Assembly (NCBI GenBank): GCA_037962975.1
Contig: CM075676.1
Coordinates: forward strand, 94,868,001-94,932,000
Reading direction: 5' to 3'
Origin: Clitoria ternatea
Taxonomy: Eukaryota > Streptophyta > Magnoliopsida > Fabales > Fabaceae
Length of the DNA: 64,000 nt
Below the pieces are notes generated by a model. That model saw only the letters and a list, made by a program, of their open reading frames with translations. It searched no databases and was not told the DNA's origin. Below are positions 24,100-35,092 of the stretch, piece by piece (the first letter of the stretch is position 1; each line of letters opens with the position of its first letter). Position numbers and translations under genes: made by a program.

Positions 24100-26300
24100 A
24101 GTGAGGAGAGGAAAAAAGAGTCAACAGAGCAAGAAGCTATTTTGGGGAGAGAAGGGAATAAAGGGGAAACGGGCAAAGGTGATTTTATACTGACTAATGT
24201 AGAATTTGTGTTTAATAACTAGGTTTAGTTAAAATTATTATTATTTTATGGTTAGTATTGATCATATATTATATTATTTGAAATACTTTTTAATTTAATT
24301 AAAGATATGCTTAATTTTCTGTTAAAAGTATATCAGACATTATATCATGTCAATATAAACTAATTTCTTAATTGAACATGAAACAAGCATTTGAAGTATA
24401 TAATGTGAAGAGAGTGGGTGGGGCAATGAGGAGGGTAAGAACAAGGAAAACAGCAAAGGGAAGGAGAAACAAACAAAAAGGGTTTTGATTTGCGAAGAAA
24501 TCTGGGATGGGACCTAGGGCTACTATGGTTCCTAGTTGCGTGATTCGTTAAACCAAAAAATAAACTGTGAAATAAATTTTTGATTATCTTAAATAATATA
24601 AAAATTATTTTGAAATTTTTTATTTTTATAACTCTAATTTCAAATAAACATTTCTGCTAAGTGATTGTGTGTTTATACGCAACACACCTTTATAAACGAT
24701 TCTTTTTTCCCCCTTTTACACAAATGTGGAAATTTTTGTTTTCAAATTATATATTTTTTAAAAAGTTTGCTGCCACAGATGGATGGCTGACGATGGTTCT
24801 GAAAAATGGTATCAGAAAAGAATAACTTGTGTCTGCCTAGAAATAAATTTATAAAAATAAAATAAAAATTTTAAAAATAAAAAATAAAAGGATAGTTTTA
24901 TAATTAAAAATAAAAAATAAAAAAAAGAAATATCTGAATGAACCTTTATTTACTGGTCCGTTTCACAATCTGCGGAATTGGACAATGAACTGATCTTTTC
25001 AAGGAAGAAAATTCTGTTGAGTTACGAGAATTTTTTAATCATACGGATAAATGGAGTTTTGGTTATTTTAAACGGTGTAAAAAATTAATATCAACTATTA
25101 AATAGTTTACTTCAACTCAATTCCGTTTCTGAACTGCAAACCAAATATATCCTGAGTTGGGTAAGGGAGTGTTTACAGCTGGTTACAGGCCCGTAAATAA
25201 GCAACCATCTATAACAAGCATATATGCGTTATAAAAAGAGTTCACACACATAATTAGAAAGTAGAAACCACACAACACAAGACAGGAGGTTATTGTTTTT
25301 GTTTTTTTATTATTATTTTTTGTCAAAACTTACACTTACGTACCTGATGCTGCTGATAGGGATATGTCATATGTGCATGTGAGTTTTGCAGGAATTAATT
25401 ATTAGTGTAGCCGAGAAAATCATGTACCATTAGATTTGGGTTATAATAGCGTTCTTAGCAAATGCGCTGAGCTTACACTTTAATTATGTCTCTCTCTGGT
25501 GCACGTTGAAAATGTATAATTTTATTTCTACGTTTCAACCGGTTAATCTATCTATAATGTGCTTGTGAAATAGTTTAATGTGTTGTTGGTGTTTAAATGT
25601 TATGATTGCCACTCTAACAAATGAAGAAAGGAGATGTGCCTAAGAATACAGGGGTCCCCCTATTTAGCCTAAGAATTGATTGGAATTTGGAAGGTAATCT
25701 GACCCCACCACCCTATTGCTCACATGTAAACACAAATTTCTAATTGTGATATTTTTCAGATTTTGCTTACAAGAACTTAACGTGGTTGCTTGTCAGTGGG
25801 GAAAAGATTGATGAAGTAGTTAATTGAGAGGATCAACATGGAGGGATTCGGTGGCCATTTCGGAACTATAAACTGGGTGCCTTTATTTTAATATCATGAT
25901 ATTACAGGTGTCTAATTCACAATGGATCCAAACTTGCCAACCTTGCTCAAAACACGCAAACACTTCTTTCTTTTTAAATAAAAATTATAGAAACTAGTCA
26001 CCGGTACTGGTCTAAATTTTTTGAAATATACTCATGCCAATTCAACAACCCACAAATACAGGTTCTATCCTTTATTGTTTATTTTATTAAGTGACATTTT
26101 ATACAAGTTCCTGTTTCATATTTAATATAAAAGATATCATGTCGAATTTTGTTTTACAACTAAGGTAGTAAGTTTATTTTTACACCTGTTATAGTTTACA
26201 ACCCTTATAAAAATTAAAAAATTTTGTAGCATTTTTTCTTCAGATTACACACCTCACACACACGAAAGGTAAGAATCAGCAATCCTTCTGCTCCGACTAT
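24100..26300. other. AT-rich intergenic DNA
   Basis: No gene is visible. Several A/T tracts occur, with two short stretches (about 24540-24660 and 24950-25150) whose ends hint at decayed MITEs, though I could not define terminal repeats or TSDs. Confidence 0.5.
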
Positions 26301-26340
26301 TATTATAACCAACCCAAAAGAAACATCGATAGCCAAGAAA

Positions 26341-27110
26341 ACACCTTCCACTATAACTTAATTGTTTCATTTTTCCCCTTCAAGAGAGCAGTTGCATCAC
26401 TTTTCTTACTCTGATCTTGAAGAAGTGTATCCCTTCCTTAAAACCTGCAATTAAACACACAAAATGCATAAAATCCCATAACAGTTGTAGCTCAAACTGG
26501 ACCGCATAAACTTTATAACACATCCATAATGCTCAAAAATCCTTTTGATACTACTTCTGTCATTTGTGTAACACTATGCTAGTTTCCATGGTGAAAAATC
26601 AATCAGAACTTCAATGTATAGACTGAAAATATCGTACAAAACTTTTTGAGTTATACAGTTGAGTTACATTAGGCATAACTTGTGAATTAAACACAAAAAT
26701 AAATAATTTTCACAATAAGTGATACCTTTATTTCAAGAGCTGCAACTCTCTGATGGTATTCCTCACGCAAAGACTCGACTTCTGCCTCATTAATTGTATT
26801 TTCTCTGTCCATAATTATCAGCAATGAAACATAAATATTTCAAAAGAAGTGAGATACAATGTAGCAAGTAAACACCCCATAACCACAACAAAAAAACAGA
26901 AAGGAAAAACAGTTTTTGATCACGTGTGTATTATTAACCCGCATGGCTTCAATTTGCCTTAAAAGTGGCTTTGTGGATTCTGGAACTTGCACTACTAAAA
27001 GCACTTTACATTCTTACAAAGTAAAATGATTCAAAGATGAGTAGTGGAGCGGAGAGAAAAAGAGCAGACTCAATGTCTCTCCGAAGCATATCTTCTTTGA
27101 AGACTGACTC
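26341..27110 (-). pseudogene. GC5: Reordered fragments of a golgin candidate 5 / TMF-like gene
   Basis: Three exon-like pieces on the minus strand match the coiled-coil golgin GC5/TMF family, a Golgi tether. Piece 1 (about 27110-27060) reads FKEDMLRRDIES, and after a degenerate stretch 26999-26943 reads VQVPESTKPLLRQIEAMR. Piece 2 (about 26805-26726) reads NEAEVESLREEYHQRVAALE and ends at an AAG|GTATC donor. Piece 3 (26444-26341) follows a TTGCAG acceptor but is frameshifted; a shifted frame gives GRDTLLQDQSKKSDATALL before a stop. As I know the family, pieces 2 and 3 lie N-terminal to piece 1, so the order here is permuted. Intron-like sequence is kept, so it is not a processed copy. A gene-capturing transposon or local rearrangement are both possible. 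No function is expected. Confidence 0.75.
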
Positions 27111-27695
27111 AAAAATGAAGAAACATTAGAATTCAATACTATTCTTCCTGTGCTGCCATTTCATTTTAATATCATCAACATCAAATAGAATGATTGTAAA
27201 TCTACAAGCACATAATTTAAAATTAATAAGCTAATTTATTAAATTAGAATATTGTAAAATTAGCTAATAAATATAAAATAGGTAAAATATATATTTTTTT
27301 AAAAAATATATAAAAAATAAAATAAGTTGAAAGTTTATAATCTTAAAATTACTTACCAAAATCAATATAGGGAAACGTATGATTTACACTTCAAAATTAA
27401 AGCAACAATATTGATGTATAAATAATATGAATAAACGAATGAAATTATTGGTTTTGTTTTGTTTGTGATGGGGATCAAATGATGAATCAAGTATACTTGT
27501 TGAATTTTACAGTCCAAAGTGCTGTTGTACTCTACTTCCTTACTTTGTACGTTTATCCAAAAACGTGCAAAATTCCACAAAGAGAGAAAGTCATTCATAT
27601 AAAAGGATATTGTAATGTGTTGTGCCAAATTAAATGTGATTTAATTGTACAATTGATTTTGATATTGTATAATTTACCTCGAGTTAAACATAATA

Positions 27696-28033
27696 GGTTA
27701 AATACGTTTTCAATCATTGAACTTTTGATTATAGTTTTGACCCCTACTTTAATGGTTTTAAAGAATTGAAAATAATGATGAAAAAGTATCTGATTAATTT
27801 CTAGATCACTTCTGTAAAGACAATTTCGATATTTAATTTTGAATTTTAGATATCCCATAATATAAACCGTGGTCAAGGTACAGTAAAATTTAATTAACTG
27901 GTAAATTACTTGCCCTTATAGAGGTGATTTATAAGCTGATGAAGGACTAATTTCATATATATATGTAATCTTTAGGAACAAAAATGAATTACAGTTAGGG
28001 AAAAAAAACTTTAGAGAAAAAACATGTTTAATT
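27696..28033. mobile_element. Probable MITE, about 338 bp
   Basis: The left end GGTTAAATACGTTTTCAATC and the inward-read right end AATTAAACATGTTTTTTCTC form an imperfect inverted repeat. Sequence of the type GGTTAAATATGTTTTT is a recurrent MITE terminus in legumes. No clean TSD could be read and no protein is encoded. Short frames crossing it are not genes. Confidence 0.45.
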
Positions 28034-28039
28034 CTTTTC

Positions 28040-30022
28040 AGCTACGTGGCTCATTCATACACATTTTGTTTTTTTTATGTTTAAAGTAATTATTAGTTAA
28101 GTTTTTCAAGTTTTTTTTAATTTGTCCCTTTAAATTTATTTCTATTAAAGTTATTAATTGTGTTAACATAATGCTGACTATAAAGTGTTAATAGTGACAT
28201 GACTAAAATATTAATAGTGATATATTAATTATGAATAGTTAAATTAGATAGAAAGTTTTAATCACTAGATAAACTCGTCAATATAAGTGTTGTTGTCCCC
28301 TTTTATAAAACTATTGGCTAGAAAGAAATTCCACCATTGTTGTCAAATTTGTTGCCTTTCCTTCTTCAATATGTAATATATGTTCGTTTTCTTCGATTAC
28401 CCCTTCGGTTTTGTTTGCCCTATAGCCCCAAGAACATGAGATGACGAAGAAGAATATAATTTCTAAATTGAAAAAGGAAGGTAACATTGGTAGTTTTTAT
28501 CATAAATGGTGATTTTATAAAATGATAATAATTATAATAATGATAATCGTAATAAGGGGTTTATTCAAGAGCTAAAACTCATAATCAAATTCAACAATTC
28601 ACAATTAATATATTAAATAGACAAACTTGAAAATATTATAAAATTTAGAGGATTAAATGGAGAATAAATAAATTTAAGGAGCTTCACCATGAAATACTTG
28701 AAATACAAATGATTAAAGGTTTATTTTCACCTTTTCTTCCTCACTTCATATGAAGACTTTTATTTCAATAATGGTCTTTTAGAAAGTTATTTTTAAAATT
28801 CGGGTTGTTTTAAAAGTAATTTAAGAAGTGTTTGGTTCCCATTTTTTTAAAAAAAATTATAGTTAAATAGAATTTTGACTTTTTTAAATAACATAATTTT
28901 TAGATTTTTTTTATTTCTATAACTTTGCTTTTTTAATGGTATAACGTATTAACCTTAATGTTTAAGACACTTTATATAATGCTGTGAATATAGTGTAACA
29001 TGTTTCGTTTTTTCGTAGCGCAACTCACGCATAACGACCATTACAGCTCAAAGGAAATAACTCTCGAGTAAAAAGAACACTAAATAAAAAACTATTATAC
29101 TGTATAAATAAAATATCAGAAAAACAAGAACATCCAGTAATATGTTTGGGTCGATTAATTGTTCAAAAATTCTTGCAACAGAGACAGATTCAAAAAAGTT
29201 ATACTTGGGTCAATAGTTTTTTCACATATATAATGTTAAAATATACAGTTTTAACAATTAATATTTATTACATAACATATTAAGGGGAAAAAACGACTTT
29301 ATGGGGGCAAATTCAAAAATTAAAATTTATTAATAAATTTAATGAATCATAACCACCTATCTGATTTGTTACAGTTTTGCAGATATGAGTGACCCCTGTG
29401 AATGGCAGTTTGCATAGTTTATAATGCTAATTAATTAGTTTAATCTCGAAGAAGGAGGAGAATCACTTTGCTCTGACCCATCCATTTGCATTGCCTTTGG
29501 ATTGGAATTGCATCATCATGATGAACACTCATTCATATTCATAGCATATGTGCAAGTGCAAAGGCAACGGTGACCCATCCCATTACGTAAAGCAAAGGCT
29601 CTGTATGTCGTGTCTGGTTCAGCATTGCCGTACAAATTCACCGTCACGTAAACCAGAAAGATTGTTACAGAAGAACACAGAGACCACAGTGACGCAGTCA
29701 TGAGTGCCTGCGTCTCATCAGATCTGTGCATCGTACAATTTGTTCATTCCTACGCAAAATCAAATAGTTTTTTATCATTAATATATTACAATAAAGTAAT
29801 AGCATTTCATGGAAAATACCTATGTAGTCGTAAATCATGGCAGGATCTTTAGAATGAAAAAAAAAAACCTATCGCACAAGTTTAATTCGAGTAAATAGTT
29901 AGGAAGTAGAGTACAAACTCATGAAAATTGATACTTCAAAATCCTAACTTGTTTTTTATTATTTATTAAAAGCATGGAAGAAAAACCTGGGGAGGAAAAT
30001 CTCACTCCTAGGATTGAGTTTA
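28040..30022. other. AT-rich intergenic DNA up to the copia insertion site
   Basis: No supported gene is present. A 71-codon minus frame at 29516-29731 has one hydrophobic segment but matches nothing I recognise. Confidence 0.5.
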
Positions 30023-30027
30023 AGTAG

Positions 30028-30419
30028 AATCAGAAACAGCAAATGAGTGAAGTAGAGTTAGAGAGAGGATTGCACATTATGATGAATGACTAATAGCTTG
30101 TTTGGTTTGTCTTTTTTTCTCCGTTCCCCTCCGTTCCATCCTTCATTCCCCCAAAAGCTACTCCCTCTTGCTTCTAGCCAACGGAGAAAATCTCCATTGG
30201 CCTCTGTTGGTTCGATCGCATCAAACATCCTGTAAAATGCTCTGAGAGATTTTATTAATATTGCACTGCTTTGGTTTTACAGGAATAGAGTTATACATAG
30301 GGAGAAGGGTATTACAGAGTGGGGCCCATCATAACAAACTTGGGCTCATATAACAAACTCACATAACAGACTCAGTCAAGTGGCTTGCTGCCTTGTAACT
30401 AACTAGCTATACACTAACA
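30028..30419 (-). repeat. 3' LTR of the copia element, with a MITE inside
   Basis: The LTR spans 392 bp. Removing the 139-bp MITE and one TAA leaves exactly 250 bp, the length of the other LTR at 50711-50960. Minus-strand ends are TGTTAGTG... and ...CTGATT, so the 3' terminus is not the usual CA. Confidence 0.93.
30094..30232. mobile_element. 139-bp MITE, PIF/Harbinger-like
   Basis: The boundaries come from comparison with the empty site in the other LTR (near 50772). The 3-bp TSD is TAA at 30091-30093 and 30233-30235. The ends TAGCTTGTTTGGTTTG and (inward from the right) CAGGATGTTTGATGCG form an imperfect inverted repeat. A TAA/TTA duplication is characteristic of PIF/Harbinger (Tourist-like) MITEs. 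Confidence 0.8.
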
Positions 30420-33400
30420 TTCCCCCCTCAAACTCAGAGTGGGTGACAAAGAAAGGAGGTCATAGACTCTGAGTTTGTCCCTCAAATTAAAAAACAAAGT
30501 ATTGGACAGAGGCTTGGTAAGGCAGTCTGCAAGTTGATCTTCAGCCGAAACATGTGTGACAATTAGTTGACCAGCAACAACACATTCACGAACAAAATGT
30601 AAATCAAGCTCAAGATGTTTGGTGCGTTGATGGAGCACTGGATTATGAGCAAGATTAACTGTGCTTAAGTTATCACAATAGATAACTGGAGCTGTGAATG
30701 GAACCTGCAACTCAATGAGGAGAGATTGAGTCCATAGAAGTTCTTGGGCTGTTAGAGCAAGGCCGCGGTACTCTGCTTCAGTGCTGGATCGAGCTACTAG
30801 GGGTTGCTTTTTGCTCCACCGGGATATAAGATTAGGGCAATTGCAGATCCAGATGTAGACCTGCGATCATCAGAATCAGTGGCCCAATCAGCATCACAAA
30901 AAACAGAAATAGTAAGAGAAGAAGTAGAGGTAGCCTGCCGAAATAAACCATGAGACTGAGTGCCTTGTAGGTAACGGAGAATGCGCTTGACAGCTTTCCA
31001 ATGAGATTGCAGAGGACAAGCCATGAACTGACAAACTTTGTTTACAACAAAACCAATGTTAGTGTGAGTAATTGTGACATACTGGAGGGCACCCACAATG
31101 GATCTGTAAAGAGCTGGATTGTCAAAGATGTCGCTGCCAAACTTAGACAGGCACAAGGAAGAGACCATGGGAGTGGCAATGGGCTTGGCCTGATTCATGC
31201 CAGCCTTGACAAGAAGGTCCTGGATATATTTTCTTTGAGAAAGAAGCAAAGATTGGCTAGGGAGTTTGATAATTTCAAGACCAAGGAAGAACTCAAGTTC
31301 GCCTAGCAACTTGAGGGCAAATTTGGACTGAAGCTGAATTAGTAATTCATGAATTTTAGAGGAGGAGGTTCCCGTGACAATGATGTCATCCACCTAAACA
31401 AGAATATAGAGGGTGTAAGATGATGAAGAGAGAATGAACAAGGATGGATCACATCGACTAGGAGAAAATCCAAGTTGAAGAAGAGTGGTGGAGAGTTTGG
31501 CAAACCAAGCATAGGGGGCTTGTTTGAGGCCATATAGTGCCTTGTTGAGTTTACATACAAGACTATGAGAGGAAGACTCAAAGCCCGGGGGTTGGGTCAT
31601 GTAGACTTCTTCATGAAGATCTCTGTTGAGAAAGGCATTATTGACATCAAGTTGTTGCAGTGACCAACCATGAGTGAGAGCAAGAGTATGCAGAATACGA
31701 ATAGTAATGGGTTTTACAACAGGGGAAAAAGTTTTAGTATAATCAAATCCATGCTGTTGGTGAAATCTTTTGGCTACCAATCGGGCCTTGTAACAATTAA
31801 TAGAGCCATCAGCATTTTCTTTAATTCTAAAGACCCACTTACACCTAATGGGTTGACGATTGGGAGGTAGAGATACAAGGGTCCAAGTATTGTTGGTCAT
31901 GAAAGCATGAAACTCTTCTCGCATGGCTTTATACCAATCTGGATGAGAGAGAGCAGCTTGGACAGAAATAGGTTCAGTGTGAGCCAAAAGCAAGCGAGGT
32001 TTAAAAATGCCAGCCTTGGAGCGAGTAATCATGGGATGGACATTTGGAGGAGAAGCTGGTGGAGATGGTGACAGAGAAAGCATAGAAGTAGGTTGTGTAA
32101 ATAGAGAAGGTGAACGGGAAGGTGAAGCTGAAGCAATGAGTGACACAATTGGACTAGAAGGAAGAGGGGCTACTAACTGTAAAAGAGGCTTAGGAGACAA
32201 GAGAAGTATAACAAGAGAGAGATTATTTGATGTAGTAAGAGAAAGAGAGTGTGATGAAGAAGAAGTAAAGAGACTGGAATAAGGAAATTTGTATTACATC
32301 CTTGGAGATGTAAATACGACCTGATAGATGTAGGCACTTATAGCCTTTGTGTAGGGGAGAGGGTCCTAAAAATACACACTCTGAAGACCTAAAATAAAGT
32401 TTATGCTTGTTGTAAGGTCGGAGAAGAGGGAAACAGGCACAACCAAAAACTCTCAAGTTTTTATAATCTGGGGCAGAACCATGGAGCTTGGTATAAGGAG
32501 TGTCATAGTGAAGGATGGAAGTTGGTAGCGATTAATAAGATGGACAACAACTAAAAAGGCATGATCCCAGAAAAAGTAAGGGTAATTTTGCTTGGGCTAA
32601 AAGAGTGAGGCCTAATTCAACTATGTGACGATGCTTGCGTTCCACACGGCCATTTTGATGGTGAGTCTGAGGACAAGTAAGCCTGTGAATTATGCCAAAA
32701 CTGTGTAGAGTTTTGGGGAATGTCCTGAATTCCCCTCCCCAGTTAGACTAAACTATCTTAATTCTACAATTAAATTGCAGTTCTGCCATATTTTTAAATT
32801 GAAGAAACATGGAGAGAGCTTCATCTTTGGATTTGAGAAGGTAAGTCCAGGTATAGCAAGTAAAGGCATCAACAAACATAATGTAATAGCGATAATTTCC
32901 ATGAGACAGTATTGGAGCAGGCCCCCAAAGATCAGTGTAAACAAGTTGCAGTGGTGCAGTGAATTGAGTGTGTGAGGTAGGTGCGGACAACCTATGAATT
33001 TTTCCTTCACAGCAAGCATTGCAAAAATCTAGAACACTTTTATTTATAAATGGTATCTTACAATTGTTAAGGACTTTCCTTACAATAAAATAACTAGTAT
33101 GTCCTAACCGTCTATGCCATAACGCATAAAGGGAAGTTTCATCTTCAGAAAACATAACAGACTTAGTAGAAAATTCAGAAGTTGATACAGTACTAGGGAG
33201 GTCAGTTGAGGCAATGGTAGCAGTCATGATTGTGGTTGTTAGAGTGAAATGCAGTTGTGAAAATTTGTAAAGACCATCAGATCCCAGTTTCCCTTCAAGT
33301 AGAACTTCTTTAGTGACCTGTGATTTCACAACACAGTGGGTGGGATGAAACTCAAAGAACACATGGTTATCTTTGGCAAACTGACTTACACTTAAGAGAT

Positions 33401-33788
33401 TCCTAGAAATATCAGGAACTAAAAGGAGATTAGTGAGTGAAAGTGACGTGTGTGGATGATAAGGAGAGTGAAAACTTGAACTACCAATTGATTTGATTAG
33501 GATAGAGGCACCATTGCCCATGTATAGGGAGTTTGATCCATCCAGATCTACTCTGTGTCCAACAAGATGCTCTTGAGCAGTTGCATTGTGGCTTGCACCT
33601 GAGTCAGGATACCACTCTTGGTTCAGAGAGGGTTTAGAAACCTCATTAAGATAGGTTGCAGGATATGCCAAAGGCCGATGTAATGATGCAGGAGGATAAG
33701 TGTATCCGGGAGGAAGAGAATAAGAGGTATTAACGAGAGGTTGTGGTGGCGTAGTAGGACAATGAGAAAGAAATGGAGATTGTGTAGC
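30414..33788 (-). pseudogene. Copia protease-integrase-RT-RNase H, broken
   Basis: The minus-strand frame 33671-32748 carries the protease motif DSGASH and an integrase zinc-finger region (HRRLGH ... CNACCEGK) followed by the first integrase aspartate in YTDLWGP. It breaks near 32750. A further piece at 32456-32223 matches the end of integrase. RT follows at 32200-31394 (WKWVF-type fingers, LDVNNAFL, ALYGLKQAP). A TAG at 31396-31394 replaces the tyrosine codon of the palm YVDD. The same frame continues as VDDIIV (31393-30797) into RNase H, which shifts frame near 30830 and resumes at 30710-30414 with YCDNLSTV and LADCLTKPL. No functional polyprotein can be made. Confidence 0.9.
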
Positions 33789-34982
33789 AGAATTGTAACA
33801 TCCCAGATATTTTAGTAAAAATTATGATGAGTGGAAAATATTGATAAATGTTTTAGAGATTTATTGGGTATTTTTATGAATTATTATTAAAATAAAGGCA
33901 ATTATGAATAATTAACTATTGTGAAAATAAATAAAATTTATTTGATTGATTAATTTTAAAAGGGTTAAATGAGGTGTGATTAGAAGAAGAGAAAAGTTTA
34001 ATTAAAACTTTTAATGAAATTATAAAAGAAATGGGGAAGTGACTGGTTTGCCCCTGAGCTTTAAATAAAGAAGGTTCCTTTCTCCCTTCCTCATTATCCA
34101 CGCGACTACTTCTTCGTCTGTTTCTTCTTCTTCTTCTTCTGTTTCTTCTCCTCCCTCGCTGCCGAGTTGCATGCTCTAGGGGAAGGCTTGTTCCGTGTCA
34201 GAACTTCGAGTGAACCCCATTTCCTTGACCGTGGTTTCGAGGTGAGTCCAATGAACCGTTGTAATTGAGTTATCTCTTCCCTTTTCATTTTCACTCCCTG
34301 ACCGAATGGTCATGCATGGCGGATTAAGGTTCTGTTTTCCACTCCTCTGGTGAGTGTGAGCTTGAAAATGGTCTTTAGGCTGTGAGGGTGGTACGACGTT
34401 AACGGGTTTTGCATTCCAACCCCGTAGGTAGCAACACGAACATTGGAGGACTGATTGACAAAGCTGATGCTGGATTCGGAAGTGAAACCGTGAACTCAAC
34501 TCTTCGAGGACGCAATCGGCATCAGGAGCAGATCTTTAAAGCTTGGAATAGAGGTAAGGGGGTGTTCGGGTTGTAATTAATTAGAATAGGTACATATTCT
34601 AGGTCCGAGTCGCTGAACCGATTATGGACACGGTAAGAAATATTGGATGATAGTTGCATGTGTATGTATATATGAATGTGAATTGTGTATGGTTTATGAT
34701 GAGATTTAGTTGTGTTAATAAAAGTTGTGACAGTATGTTGATGAGTTAGCAAGTCGACTATTCTGTGTGGTAAACACATGTCAACTTTTGATATTTGTGT
34801 GTTTGATTAATAATGCTTTAATTATATTAAGCTGTATATGTAACATCCCAGATGTTTTGATAATAGAAAATAAATTGGAAATGAGTAAATTATTATTTGG
34901 CTTATAATGAAAATGGTATATGAAATGTTAAGTGGGGAAAAGCAGTTTTAAATGAAATTTTAAGGAAAATGGCATCAGGACC

Positions 34983-35092
34983 CTGACGCGTAGCGTGGAT
35001 GGGACGCGTAGCGTCAGGTGTGATTTAGTGAGCTGACGCGTAGCGCCAGGCTGACGCGTAGCGCCAGGCTGACGCGTAGCGCCAGCGTCGCG
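34983..35092 (+). repeat. Palindrome cluster just upstream of the LTR TATA box
   Basis: Repeated words of the form CTGACGC-GTA-GCGTCAG (7-bp inverted arms, 3-nt spacer) and the variant GACGCGTAGCGCC occur about five times. Three copies of an 18-bp unit (GACGCGTAGCGCCAGGCT) lie in tandem, where the 3' LTR (42155-42226) has one. Confidence 0.88.

Noticed and set aside
29516..29731. 71-codon minus-strand frame with a hydrophobic segment and a Cys-rich end
   Set aside because: It looks more protein-like than most frames here, but I cannot place it in a family and see no promoter or exon context.
34983..35092. CRISPR-like repeat array
   Set aside because: The units are contiguous or irregularly spaced palindromes with no unique spacers of constant length, in a plant retroelement LTR.
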